From the NCBI GenBank assembly GCA_963281255.1, contig OY725488.1:9335524-9399523 (forward strand): DNA of 64,000 nt, written 5' to 3'. The notes beneath the pieces were generated by a model. It saw only the letters and a program-made list of their open reading frames with translations, was not told the DNA's origin and did no database searches. Within the stretch, counting starts at the first letter, position 1; each line of letters begins with the position of its first letter. Both the position numbers and the translations under genes were made by a program. The DNA is from Aphrocallistes beatrix (lineage: Eukaryota; Porifera; Hexactinellida; Sceptrulophora; Aphrocallistidae). Below are positions 1 through 10,615 of the stretch, in pieces.

Positions 1-687
1 AACTATATTAGTTCTATGGACGATTAGGTAGATGATCATGAGCCTTACACTTTTGATTAACATAGTGATAATGGTCTTACCACTTTCTATGAGCTTGACG
101 CGGCAATGAATTGTGGGTTTATACTATGCAGTGGTAAATTTAAATAGACTATTTTATTTCTCTCAATTAGTAATTGTTTGTTGTTCTACAATAAATCGCT
201 TTCTTCTGAATATGGTCAAGAATTTACCAATACTGATTGTGTCTTAAAATGTTCACTAATTTCAACCAACATATAGGATCTGCAGTAGACTAGAATACGA
301 AATTGAAAGTTTTTTTCTAATTTCAGGAATTTTATATACTAAATCCACAAAGAATTTTTTGAAGAATGTGCTTTTTCCAAAACATTGGAATCAGTTCTCT
401 TCACCAGTAAAGTCCATTTAAAGTAAATGGTAAGTGCAAAACAATTGAAATTTGTTTAAGAAAACGAAAAAGAGAGAAAAAGTACTGCTCCGACATTGAT
501 GAAAGCAACAATTTCTTATCTACAAGAAATACCACGTTTGTTCTTTTCTTGCAAGAGGCTTAAAACAATGAATTTGTCTGAATTGCCTGTAAATCACTTC
601 TACTAACAGACAAGTTTAGATCACATCACGCTCCACTATCTTTAATCGTTTAGGATAATTTTAATATGTAAATTGAAATGGACCCTA
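1..687. other. AT-rich stretch without recognisable gene
   Basis: No reading frame of interest and no clear repeat was recognised here. A short open frame on the plus strand at about 688-786 is the antisense of the gypsy integrase relict that begins there. The stretch could be intron of the GalNAc-transferase gene whose last exon lies at 8401, but that is inference. Confidence 0.4.
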
Positions 688-1198
688 GATGGCTAAGTGT
701 GCGATCAACACCCTGATGACCTGCATTATCATGGGCCTGACAGAGGAAATCCCGTTCATGGAATCAGGAGCGACGATGATACTTTGAAGGTTTGAAAACG
801 GTTGAATCTTAGTTTCGCACTAGAACTCCGCTTACTAATTGCAATTGTGTATCAATCTGTTTATAGCGCTTTAACCAAGGATTATCCCACTCAATCCCAG
901 AAAATTGTTGAGACGTTGGAATCATCTCAAGTTCATACCATTGTGTTATTAAACTGTTGACTTCTAATAGACAGCGCAGAGTTCATCGTTTGACGAACTC
1001 TGTCTTCCCTCGGTTTCTGTAAATTGTAAGGATCGAGATAGTAAATCTGCATTCCCATTGTCTGACCAATGTCGGTATCTTAATTCAAAGTCATACTCTT
1101 GTAGTATTACTGCCCAACGCCATAACCGACCACGATTTTCTGCTTTGCTAACCATTCTAATGGCTTGTGGTCTGTAAGAATCTCAAATGATTTGTCCA
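688..1198 (-). pseudogene. Ty3/gypsy pol relict, end of RNase H to start of integrase
   Basis: Read on the minus strand this encodes the C-terminal part of a retrotransposon RNase H (motif LTDHKPLEW near 1150-1185, then GRLWRWAVILQEYDF and NADLLSRS). It runs on into a spacer and the His-His part of an integrase zinc domain (AHDNAGHQGVDRTLSHL, about 690-740). The frame between these is broken by at least one stop (about 825) and indels. The missing upstream half of RNase H lies at 3985-4185, on the far side of an inserted 2.8-kb element. The family is close to the intact element at 42.5-47.6 kb, whose pol shows the same order of motifs. It is an old, dead copy. Confidence 0.8.
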
Positions 1199-3982
1199 CA
1201 GTTGAGCAAAACTTAATAGAGCGAAACCTAATTGAGCGAAGTATTAAATGGATTGATAGTCAGGATTAGACTTGAATTTTCTACTGCGTGTGGTGTGCCT
1301 GCATTTGTCCAACTCTGGATGCTGGCATTTGTCCGAAAACTTCTTAATTTCCTTTCTTATTATACATTCTGCCGATTCGATGGAATGAGGCCTAATTTGA
1401 AGTAGGAATAAGACCTAAGACCTGCAAATAAGAATAATAAAATGCCAATTTAATGCTCAGTTGGAAACTAGTTCAAACCTAAAATGCCCCCTTTCACTAA
1501 GTTCTTATACATATCACTCTTCAAAATGCTCACATTCGCTCTCCCTCCAATTTTAAGTTGTCGGATAAATATCATGGTTTTGAGTACAAGTGTTTTCGAA
1601 AAAACTGTCCGGGCGTAAAAATTGTCCAGCGGACAGATTTTTCGAAATATTATACTTCTTCGTAAAAACTGTCCGGATCCAAAAAACTGTCCGGCCTAAT
1701 AATAGAACTTGGGAAACCATATAATTAGTCGTCAAATCATCATATAATTTCCGTTTTCTCATCAAAGATGACAATTCTAATCCTAATATTATTAACCCGA
1801 TGAATTTCATAGATCTAATCACTAAATGACTAAATGATATTATAGTAAAGAATAATATTTTTGAATCTATCTAACTACTGAATATGTCAATTATTGATAA
1901 GATAGACCAGTGTTTCTCAACCTTTTTCTTCTCGCGGCACCCTTTCTAAACTTATACCTTTCAGCGGCACCCCTTAATTTGACTTGGGCAGGGCAATGAA
2001 CAAATGATAGTAAAAGTGGAGATTGATTTGAATTATTACGACTTTATTATTAGTGGTGCGGCATAGCATGAAATTTATAACAATTGTGCATTTTATGATA
2101 AAAGCACCAAAATTGGTACACATGTACTTTGATATACTATGAACATTTTTGGATATTGGGCCACCTGAAATGATGCCTATGTCAGCCATGACAGCTGGCC
2201 CCAAATTACCACGTCCGATAGTATTGCTGGAATGGTCCCCTATCAATAACTTCTTTTAATCACAACAGATCATATTTTGATTGTTAAATTCGTGTCCAGC
2301 ACGAAATTTCCAGCAATTTGATATGTATATTGACCATATTTGGAGAATTTCTTTGGTTGCCTGTCCCTAGCAATGGCCAGGAATGTTGAAAAATTCCGAT
2401 CTCCAAATTTTGGAGGAACCATATCGAGTGACCCCTTGTTCTTCTCGGCTAGGTTCAGCGAGTACGAATATGCTAATTAGAACGCTCTAATATATCATAT
2501 GTGGAATATATGAATGTTTTGTGGTATACCATAGTGGCAGGTATAGTTGAATGTGGTAAAACCTTAATATATTCCACATATGATATATCAGAGCGTTCTA
2601 ATTAGCAAATTTTTCAACATTCCTGGCCGTTGCGAGGAACGGGCAACAAAAAAATTCTCCAAATATGGTCAATATATATACAGTCGATTCCGCTTAATAG
2701 GGCCACATCGGTCAGAGGACATTTTGCCCCGATTAAGCGGAGGACCCTATTAACCGAAAATATTTTGTATTAGCTTCTATGTGTGAGAGCTATTCCGGTC
2801 CTGCCAAAAGTGACCCGATTAAGCGGCTGACCCGATTAAACAGTGGCCCTATTAAGCGGAGTCGACTGTATATCAAATTGCTGGAAATTTCGTGCTGGAC
2901 ACGAATTTAACAATCAAAATATGATATGGTGTGATTAAAAGAAGTTATTGATAGAGGACAATTCCGGCAATACTATCGGACGTGGTAATTTGGGGCCAGC
3001 TGTCATGGCTGACATAGGCATCGTTTCATGTGGCCAGTGTAAGTGTGGTATATATATGATGAAATTAGACGTCCGAAGATATGCAAAGAGAATCAACCCT
3101 TAATTAGGTCCAATGAAACCTTAAGTACGATCGTCTATCCTTATCAATAATTGACGTATTCAGTAGTTAGATACTTGTATAATTCACGGTAGTAGTTAGT
3201 TATTTTCAGCATTAGGTTAAACGAATTTAGTAGCCGATACGTATATTCAGTAGTTAGTAGTTAGTCATTTTCAGCAATTAGTAGTTATTAGAAGTATTTA
3301 GTTGTCAAATTTATTCAGTATAGTTAATAGCTAACTAAGTAGTTAGATTCGGTAGTTGTAAATAGTTACATCTGCATACAATGTTATTATTTAGTGTTTT
3401 AGTATATTACAATAATTATTTGATATATCTTGCGTTCATAATCATATCAAATGATAATGGTCAAGTTTGATGCAGGGGCGTAGGAAGGGGGGCAAGGGGG
3501 AAATTGCCCCCCCCCCCTATCTGGGGGAAAGAAGCGGGCAATGCGGGGTATTTTGGGTTTGGTGCAGAAATGAATGATGCAAAAGATTAATAATATCCTT
3601 CAATACTATAAAGTCATTTGACGATTAGATCTATGAAATTCATCGGTTAATATTTGGAAGGCATTGTAGACATGCTGCAAAATGCCTTGATAAGTCAGCT
3701 TTGATGAGAAAACGGAAATTATATGATGATTTGACGACTAATGATATGGTTTCCCAAGTTCTATTATTAGGCCGGACAATTTTTTGGATCCGGACAGTTT
3801 TTACGAAGAAGTATTATATTTCGAAAAATCTGTCCGGTCGGACAATTTTTACGCCCGGACAGATTTTTCGGAAACACAAGTAGTATTAAAAAAAACTTCA
3901 TTCAATTGAGTTTCGCTAAATTAGGTTTCGCTCAAATTAGTTCGCTCAAGTGGGTTTCGCTCGATTAAGTTTCGCTCAACTG
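1199..3982. mobile_element. 2.8-kb long inverted-repeat (foldback) DNA element inside gypsy pol
   Basis: The ends are inverted copies: CAGTTGAGCAAAACTTAAT at 1199 and its near-complement ending at 3982 (AAGTTTCGCTCAACTG), with further GAGCGAAACC subrepeats. Matching inverted blocks continue inward: 1590-1820 with 3620-3880, about 1870-1905 with 3140-3180, and about 2230-2515 with about 2560-2955, around a loop near 2515-2565. The outer blocks carry repeated CCGGACARTTTTT motifs. The CAGT start resembles pogo/Tc1-type nonautonomous elements, but no clean TA target duplication remains. No transposase is seen. The arms contain later insertions (2681-2868, and hAT-like starts near 1907 and 3476). 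Open frames at 1553-1822 and 3701-3883 are the two arms read as protein and are not genes. Confidence 0.7.
2681..2868. mobile_element. pogo-type MITE, TA target duplication
   Basis: This is a 188-bp element with terminal inverted repeats of about 26 bp (start CAGTCGATTCCGCTTAATAG; the other end is its complement with one change). TA dinucleotides flank it at 2679-2680 and 2869-2870. Several internal copies of GATTAAGCGG-like words repeat the terminal motif. It sits inside one arm of the larger inverted-repeat element, so it arrived later. Confidence 0.85.
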
Positions 3983-3984
3983 GG

Positions 3985-4185
3985 GAAGCCCCTATCAAAT
4001 TTCTTCCCTAATAAGTAATATCTGAAACGTTTTACGGATTCTACAATTGAAAGACACTCCAATTCGATAGAACTGTAATGCCTTTCTGCATTTCTTAAAC
4101 TTCGTCTGTAATAGGCTACACCAAGTCCCTCTTGTACCAGTACCACCCCCAACCCTATACCACTGGAATCTGTACACTATATGAA
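3985..4185 (-). pseudogene. Ty3/gypsy pol relict, N-terminal half of RNase H
   Basis: The minus strand reads CTDSSGIGLGVVL, then VAYYRRSLRNAERHYSS, LECLSIVESVKRF and YYLLGKKF. These are the RNase H catalytic Asp region, the central Glu region and the segment that should lead directly into LTDHKPLEW. That continuation is found only at about 1185, across the 1199-3982 insertion. A stop codon replaces a Leu codon just before the CTD motif. Homology stops near 4190, before any reverse-transcriptase core, so the copy is truncated. The residue match to the intact pol at 44.5-46.6 kb makes the call firm. Confidence 0.8.
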
Positions 4186-4232
4186 CTTATTCGTGAAATT
4201 TGGACATTTTAGAACAGGATTGGAAGCTAGCA

Positions 4233-4967
4233 GGGAGCACGACAACTCGCAACACGACAACTCGCATCACGACAACTCGCATCACGACAACTCGCAACAG
4301 ACAACTCGCAACACCGACAACTCGTAACAAATCTGATTGGTCAAATTATAAGGGAAGTAAATTTATTATTGCAAATCTATCATAAAACTGAAATACGTAA
4401 TAATGATAATAATAATAGCTAGTATTTATATACTAGCTTAGTTAGTCCCCATGCTGAAATGGTGTGCTACACCTCTTAAGAATTATAGTCTGGGGCGGTG
4501 TAGATAGCTCCCAACTAAATGACTCAAGGCATTTTCATTAGCTTGTGACGTTTGCCGTTTATATACCCGATCACCAGCTATATACTTGGCCTGCCTTATT
4601 TCAACGAGACCTTGCTCACGCTTCAGTGCAGTGATAAACTTCCAAAGGTTCGGATGTTGGTACCCAACTGTTGCTTTGAAGCTGCGGTGCCATGCTTCCA
4701 CCGCATTCGTTGTCCTCGGTAGACCCAATACCGTATCAAAGTGATGATTCCACATGTTGATAGGGAACAGCGCTGGTCGATATGCACCTCCTGGGAGCGT
4801 ACGACCGATATAGGTTCTCTCAAAATAACCAATCAGATCGTCTGTTTCAGGAGTAGGAAGCTGCCCAGCCACATCAGCGAATAAACTAGCTACTTCATGA
4901 GGAGCAGCAAATGCCAAAGCTGCAATCATTCTCATTCTGATAGCCAATTACGAGTTGTCGTGCTCCC
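4233..4967. mobile_element. Mutator-like (MULE) internally deleted element
   Basis: The ends are inverted: GGGAGCACGACAACTCGC at 4233, and the complementary CGAGTTGTCGTGCTCCC ending at 4967. Just inside the left end the motif CACGACAACTCGCA is repeated about five times to 4330, giving one long subterminal array, while the right end has one copy. The interior holds a transposase fragment of the MULE family (4483-4947). I could not find a clear 9-bp target duplication. Confidence 0.7.
4483..4947 (-). pseudogene. MULE transposase, C-terminal fragment
   Basis: The 154-residue frame contains the hallmark of animal MULE transposases downstream of the catalytic core: a PALFPINMWNHH segment followed by GLPRTTNAVEAWHRSFK and HPNLWKFITALKREQ. 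The N-terminal DDE core and any zinc finger are missing, and the terminal repeat begins immediately upstream of the Met. The fragment is therefore left over from an internal deletion and cannot encode an active transposase. Its reading frame is still open, which suggests a fairly recent deletion event. Confidence 0.75.
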
Positions 4968-5192
4968 GAGTAGATTTAAGTACTTATTACTGTCCGTAAC
5001 TTGGTGGTTGACAACTAAGAGGTTCTGTCAGGTCAAAATTGGTCCGGGGGACCAGTTTTTGCGGACCATTTTTGGCCACGGACAATTTTTTTCGCGACAG
5101 TGCCCGTAATCCAGAAACGAAATTGTTCAGAATGAATACGTAAAGAAATAATAAGGATAGCTCATTCTGAGAAAAGATTAATTCTTAATTGT

Positions 5193-5398
5193 ATGACAGA
5201 GACTGCACTACCAGTCAACTACGAATATAATACTCAAGCATGGATGACAGGAACTATATTTATGAATTTCCTGGATGAATTCAGTGCCAAGATGAGTAGA
5301 GAAAAACGAATGGTGTGTTTATTAATGGATAACGCGCCCGTACACAAACCTGACTTGTCCCGTTTGGCACATGTAGAGTGCATTATGTTGCCTGCAAT
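5193..5398 (+). pseudogene. pogo/Tigger-like transposase, first piece
   Basis: The frame includes LPVNYEYNTQAWMTGTIF and LLMDNAPVHK, the stretch around the second catalytic Asp of DDE_1 (pogo/Tigger/jerky-like) transposases. It runs to ECIMLPAI and then stops abruptly at a hAT insertion (5399). The continuation TTSVVQPCDCGI, with the third acidic position, resumes at 8270 on the other side. The N-terminal DNA-binding part is not seen, so the host copy was probably truncated before the insertion. Confidence 0.8.
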
Positions 5399-5409
5399 CA
5401 GTGCCGGAT

Positions 5410-6384
5410 TTAGGAATGTGGGGGCCCTGTGCGAGTGCGATTGTGGGGGCCCTGGCATCTAATAAAATAGTCATAAAATATATATATATTAAAAGGTACA
5501 TTTATTCCACTATAAATGCACTCTGCGTGCTTTTCTGCGTGCAAATTCATTAATAATGTAAAGTCAATTGAACGCATTATATCGCATTCGATACTCATCA
5601 AAGACAATGATACAAGTCGGTTCTGACCCATGGTTGATCGTAAGTTGTTCTTTATAAGTTTCAACTTGGAGAATGATCGTTCTCCAGTTGCGTTTGAAAT
5701 CATGAGGCTGAGATATATTCGTAGCATTATTTCAACATTAGGAAATGTACTTTTGAGACGCTTGTTTATTATAGCCTTGTACATATTGAGCTCATTACTG
5801 CATGCTTGATCATTATCAAACAATTCAACAGATGATATTAGAAGGGATCGAAATTGTATTAGTTCCTCAGCAAGACTATCTTCTAGATCATCAGCATATG
5901 CTCCTACTAGATTTAGTGAATGGCGGCGAATTTCTTTCTCATTCAAGGATTCTAATTTGCTGAGAAAGCCAAATTTTTTTGAGACTTCGCTGTATGCAGA
6001 CACTCGTGTTTGGAGAGCCGAGAGTAACATGTCAATCAGGGGAAAAAAGCTATCTAGTCTGAATTTATCCTTACCCATCACAGCATCCTCATCAATAAGA
6101 GTATCACCGAGTGGTGTCAATCGAACATTCTTTCGCCTTTTTCGACCTACTTCTTCATGATAGTGAAATATACCAGTCAGACACTTTCCTCCTTCCTCAA
6201 ATCTATCGAATTCGCTTCGCAGAGATTCAATAAATACTTTGAGAGATTTCAAAAGGTGCACTGAGGTATTCAAGTCCATTTTAGGATTTTGGAGCTGTAT
6301 GTTCGTAGCATTTAATCGCTCCAGGATAACATTCCAGCACTCGGTAAATATCCCTGTCTCTAGACGACACATTTGCTTGTGCAA
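5410..6384 (-). pseudogene. hAT transposase, C-terminal part with dimerisation domain
   Basis: This is the frame-shifted continuation of the transposase above. It contains the hAT C-terminal dimerisation motif, seen as LRIYLSLMISNATGERSFSK followed by LKLIKNNLRSTM and LSLMSIECD. The Met assigned as its start is internal to the original protein. The last residues run into the GTGGGGGCCC subterminal repeats, so the true stop is near the element end. A single frameshift (region 6360-6400) is the only clear lesion seen, suggesting a young element. Confidence 0.85.
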
Positions 6385-7964
6385 ACCAGTAGCAGTATTG
6401 CAAACGTTTCCCTTCTCATTCCTATCTTCTGCAATTCGTTCAGTACCTCCATTATCACTCTATACCCTTTGAATACTGCTTTGACAGCATCTACGTGGGC
6501 TGACCAACGGATGTTGATTAATCTTTTTGGTACTGGCAGTTTCTTCTCAGCTAACTTGGTGTTGAGAAGTTCATAACGCGAAGTGGATGCAGTGAAAAAT
6601 GTATAAAGCTCCTGTACAAAATCGAAAAATGCGACAGCAGATCTACAGGAATCCACTGCAGCCTGACCCACTAAATTCAGTGAGTGGCTGGAACATGGAA
6701 TAAAAACAGCTAGGCTATTTCTCTCTCGTAATATTGCTTGCATTCCGTTATATCTACCACTCATATTCGACGCATTATCGTAAGATTGACCACGACAATC
6801 ACCAAAATTTATTCCGTTTTCCGCCAGTACGTTCAGAAGCGAATCAGCCATTTTCTGCCCTGTGTGACCACGTTTATCAAGAAACGTTATGAATCGTTCA
6901 ACTGGCTCGTCGACTTCAATGTAACGCAATATGACTATCAGTTGATCAACATGAGCGATATCAGGTGTAGAATCTACTGAAACAGAATAATACTTGCTGC
7001 GTTTGACACAATCAACTATGACCTTCAATGTCGCTTTCCCCATGATTTCTATTAATTCTTCATATACAGTTGATGACAGATAGTTGGTGTGACCACTGCC
7101 TTTGTTCGCATGTAAACTGATATGCTCCGCTAAAAACTTGTCATACTCAGCGATCAGTTCTAAAATACCCAGGAAATTTCCGTTTTTTGACGATCCAACA
7201 ATTTCATCTGCTCCCCGAAATGCTAAGCCACGCTCAGCAATTAATCTTGTCACGCTGACACACCTCTTCAGGATATCCCGCCAGTAGTTGCACCTATCTT
7301 CTAGATGTTTCTGTTGTTCAACATCGATCCTATCTAGGACATTCCCCCTCTGAACCAGACTAATTGTGTTTGCAGTATGACGTAGTGACAGTTCGTGTTT
7401 AGCAAGACGTTCACCAGCATGACCCCAGTCACAGTACCCTTCTCCCGATAGTTGTTGCTCATCTCCAGCCATGAGCTTGCATATGTAACAGTATACACGA
7501 CCAACGGCAGGAGAATAGCACAGCCAAGAACGATGGATAATCTCACCATTCTGAGCTCGTCGACTAAAAATTGCCTTAGTACATCGTCTTATTTCGTTTT
7601 TAAGTCCTGATGTCAACTGAGTTTCTGACTTATCGAATTCACCCCCATAATTCTGTAATTTCAATATTTCTTCACTCGACCTGATTTCCCAATAGTCGAT
7701 CATCATTTTCGTTGCTTTACCTGGCCATAATCCAATATCATATCCAAATCCATCTAAAGGAGCGACTCCAATCACACCAACAGAATCTGCCGGATTGGCG
7801 ATATCATCAATACTTAGATCGTTCAGTGGTTTTTTGTGAAGAAAAAATTGATGTGATGCATTTATTTTTCTTCTGTTCAGCTTCCTGTCGAATCGATTTC
7901 TCCCTGGCGGCTTTCCGTTTTGATGCCCCACTACTGTATTTTCGCACGAATTTATGTCGATCAC
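6360..7964 (-). pseudogene. hAT transposase (ZMYM1-like), N-terminal 534 residues
   Basis: The frame starts with a basic stretch (residues about 15-35). A TTF-type zinc finger follows near residues 140-200 (RSWLCYSPAVGRVYCYICK, then GYCDWGHAGERLAKHE). After it comes the DUF4371/RNase-H-like region with DSTPDIAHVDQLI, ending in NIRWSAHVDAV. This order is typical of hAT transposases related to ZMYM1 and the 52-kDa repressor. The frame ends prematurely at 6360. The rest of the protein continues in another frame at 5410-6384, overlapping by 25 bases, so one small indel separates them. The gene is otherwise unbroken and fills its element. Confidence 0.85.
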
Positions 7965-8261
7965 TATGCAGCCTCATGTAGTAATGTAGTAATGAGTATA
8001 ATTCATTAAAAAAGTAATATACAAATTACGAATGATCTAATAATTCAACAGATAGCCTTTATATATTTATTTGTATCATTACGTTGGGTAAAATTTTGAA
8101 ATGAAAATGAAAAATGTGATTTGCTGCATACAATATTCATATTAGTGAGAGTATTTCATTAGAAAAACAAGTGCAAATAATTTATGTCAATTTGTGGGGG
8201 CCCCAAAAATGTGGGGGCCCTGTGCGGCCGCACACTCCGCACACTCCTAAATCCGCTACTG

Positions 8262-8377
8262 CCTGCAATCACAACTAGTGTAGTCCAACCTTGCGATTGT
8301 GGTATCTTAATGAATCTGAAGACATTGTACCGAAATATTGTAATGTCCTATATCTTGGATCAGGTGGAAGAGGGATA
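8262..8377 (+). pseudogene. pogo/Tigger-like transposase, second piece
   Basis: Beginning with the second copy of the hAT target duplication, the frame reads PAITTSVVQPCDCGILMNLK and MSYILDQVEEG. This is the region around the third acidic residue of DDE_1 transposases (compare QPxDQG in the family). It continues the frame that stops at 5398. The reading frame stays open through 8400 into an unrelated glycosyltransferase exon. That read-through is probably accidental. Confidence 0.75.
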
Positions 8378-8400
8378 TTTAAATGTCTTCACGTTTCAAG

Positions 8401-8684
8401 GTTATTCTGGATTTGCTCCAATTATATTCTATTTCGACCATGTTCTCTCATTCGATATATCATACAGGGGATTCTACACGATGGTTGGATTCGGGCTTGT
8501 CGGTTTATTCAAGTCAGATTGGGAGAAGTTAGGAGGTATGAACACAACCATGTTTAAGGAAAAGTGGGGATTTGAAGATAATGACCTTGCTAATCGTTTA
8601 CTAGAAAATGGCTATCATATTTTCAGACTTCCAACGCGAGATTTCTATCATCAGGATCACTCAACTGCACAATTATGGAGTTGA
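8401..8684 (+). CDS. last exon of a chondroitin-type beta-N-acetylgalactosaminyltransferase
   Basis: The translated exon begins GYSGFAPIIFYFD and contains VGFGLVGLFKSDWEKLGG followed by KWGFEDNDLANRLLENG and FYHQDHS, ending at TGA. This matches the C-terminal catalytic end of CSGALNACT/B4GALNT3-like enzymes, which add GalNAc in the Golgi. The family shows a GF.....YRSDF..IGG segment, then WGGED.DL, then a metal-binding His near the end. I place the 3' splice site at 8399-8400 (TTTCAAG) because similarity starts there and the upstream frame is transposase. Other exons must lie to the left of the window or further upstream. The nested transposons would then sit in an intron at least 7.7 kb long. 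It could instead be a stranded gene fragment. Confidence 0.6.
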
Positions 8685-9984
8685 TACATCTATTTCGGTA
8701 GAAGATAATATGTGGACAGTGTAGCTTATCAATCTGTAAATATTGGTGCTTATTTTTGTGATGTTTAAGTTTGTATAATTCACATCTCTATTCGTATCCT
8801 TAGAACCTCCTTTTACAATCACAGATTTGGAGGACCTTCCAAGGAGAATAATTTCAGGCAGTGTTTCCCCACAAAGCGCGTTAAGCGCTTTAAATAACAC
8901 ACTTAAGGTTTCTCCAAACCAAAATATTTCAAAAAACTTCAAGCTGCGTCAAAAACGCGTTAAAATCCGTTGGAGCGCGTCAAAGCACGTCAAAGTGCAT
9001 TAATTAATAATTTATCCCTCCATTTCCCCTGGAATGTGTCGCATAATTTCCGGTTTAAGCCATTTTGGGCGGGAAGACATACAATGGTGAAGAAATTTCT
9101 TTTAAGGAATTTATTCCCAGATTTTTGCAATATTCCTTGACTATATGTCCAGTCACTATTATACAATACTATAACAATCATAGCCTTCTATTAAAAATTC
9201 ACCCGCGCAGTTTTATAATTTAGGAGGCACCCGAATATTATCAGTGTTCGAATTCGATTAAGGAATTATTCATCAATACTAATTATGTTCAAACGGTTTA
9301 ACCTTGCTTTATATCCTCTCTAAACATGTACTTATTGAAACTCCAGAAATGAGGATGTGAATGCTGAGCTGAAAATTACGTGGAGCTCCGAGGATACAGT
9401 TGCAATTTTTTTCTATTATCATATCTATTAACATTTAGCAGTGACTGTCGTTTCAGTAGGTTAGGATGGCGGTCAGGTGTTGTGATAAGCGGTCAGAACA
9501 CCTCTGTTTATCTCAAGCGCTGCAATACTTAATACCAAGTGTCCAATAAGCTCGAGTATAAGGATATTTTCTCAATAAGGATCAAGTTCAAATTAAGTAT
9601 AACTGATAAGCTACCCCTTTTGAGATCTTTTCTTGATTTTTGAGACAAATAGTCCTTGTTTCTTGAGTCATACACCACAACACATTATTGTCTTTAGACA
9701 TAACGACACATTTTAAGTCATTTCCTATATAAAAATTGAATTTCATGCTACTTCACTAATATTAGATATCGAACTGATTTCTTGGGAATATTACACAAAC
9801 AATCACCCATACTTGCAATGTGGAAGGTTATTTTACATTTACTTATGTAAAAAACTTGCTCAATAAGCAAATATATAAATATCGTTTATTTCTAATCAAT
9901 GTGGTTGTATTGCCATAGCGGCTAATCATTAAAATGTCGTAGATGCGTATATCGTGCTACGAATCAATTGATGCTTACACCCAT
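8685..9984. other. intergenic, with dispersed repeat fragments
   Basis: No gene is visible. A hAT-like start (CAGTGTTTCCCC, about 8860) is followed by repeated GCGTCAAA/GCGTTAA words to 8995. The segment 9030-9085 carries TTCCGGTTTAAGCCATTTTG, which recurs at 21780-21820 (inverted) and 22130-22165, so it belongs to a dispersed family. Confidence 0.5.
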
Positions 9985-10184
9985 GGGTTTATCTAGGATT
10001 TTCCAATCCGGCACTTTTTTGGAGGTGATAAAAGTTATATGGCACCCAAACAGTGGTTTATCTTGTAATTCCAGGGGTGATAGCAACCCGGGACCAAAAT
10101 CGAATCACACTGCAAGCACCTTGGCTCCTTGGACGATACCAGGCTGGCACCTATAAGTGCCGACCGAGCACCTAGATAAACCCC
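9985..10184. mobile_element. 200-bp inverted-repeat element, second copy at 62568
   Basis: The element starts GGGTTTATCTAGG and ends with the complementary CCTAGATAAACCC. A second copy lies inverted at 62568-62767 and is nearly collinear through a TGCCGACCGAGC block and a GGTTGCTATCACCCC-type block. The left flank TGCTTACACCCAT is echoed on the right as TGCTTACACCAT, which may be an unusually long target duplication. No protein is encoded. The class is uncertain: a short TIR element or a SINE-like repeat. Confidence 0.65.
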
Positions 10185-10517
10185 TGCTTACACCATGTAA
10201 ATGAAAAAAAAAAAAAAAAATCACATACATGTATAAATAATTTGAACTTGATCTTTATTCAGGAAATATCCTTTTTTTTATTGAACACTCCCCATTATCA
10301 ATTACATTACGTAGTTGAAAAGTAACTAATAATGAAAACACACGAACCAGAGTACTTTTTAACATCAAACAAAACACATCTCCTAATGGATTCTGCAATG
10401 TAATATCCAAACTTATTAGTTTTGTACTCCTCGATAACATAACTAATTGGATAATTTAATGACTTATGGACTTAGTTATTGTAGTCTAAATAAACCATAA
10501 GATATCATATTAACTTC

Positions 10518-10524
10518 TATAAAA
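10518..10524 (+). promoter_or_regulatory. candidate TATA box of the Ig/TSP1 gene
   Basis: TATAAAA lies 92 bases before the chosen ATG (10616), leaving room for a short leader. It is the only good TATA word close upstream. No experimental start site is visible. Confidence 0.35.
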
Positions 10525-10615
10525 ATGAAATTTAATATCCATACAAAAATTTTGCGTTGTATTAAGCCAATTGAGAGTACTATGCACCATTTCTGCAATA
10601 CAGCGAAGGCTAACA

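Larger units (their letters stand above)
5399..8261 (-). mobile_element. hAT transposon (2863 bp) with perfect 8-bp target duplication
   Basis: The ends are inverted: CAGTGCCGGATTTAGGA at 5399, and the complement of CAGTAGCGGATTTAGGA ending at 8261. They are followed inside by GTGGGGGCCC repeats. The 8-bp sequence CCTGCAAT is present at 5391-5398 and again at 8262-8269, the expected hAT target duplication. Removing the element and one duplication rejoins the pogo-like transposase frame. The element carries its own transposase gene on the minus strand, broken by one frameshift near 6385. Confidence 0.93.

Noticed and set aside
1553-3883. Two similar open frames on opposite strands (1553-1822, 3701-3883) as a conserved small protein
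   Set aside because: They are the two arms of one inverted repeat; the similarity is at DNA level and includes non-coding words such as CCGGACAATTTTT.
4236-4330. Direct repeats CACGACAACTCGCA as a CRISPR-like array
   Set aside because: Repeats are adjacent without spacers, lie inside a Mutator-like terminal region and the genome is clearly eukaryotic.
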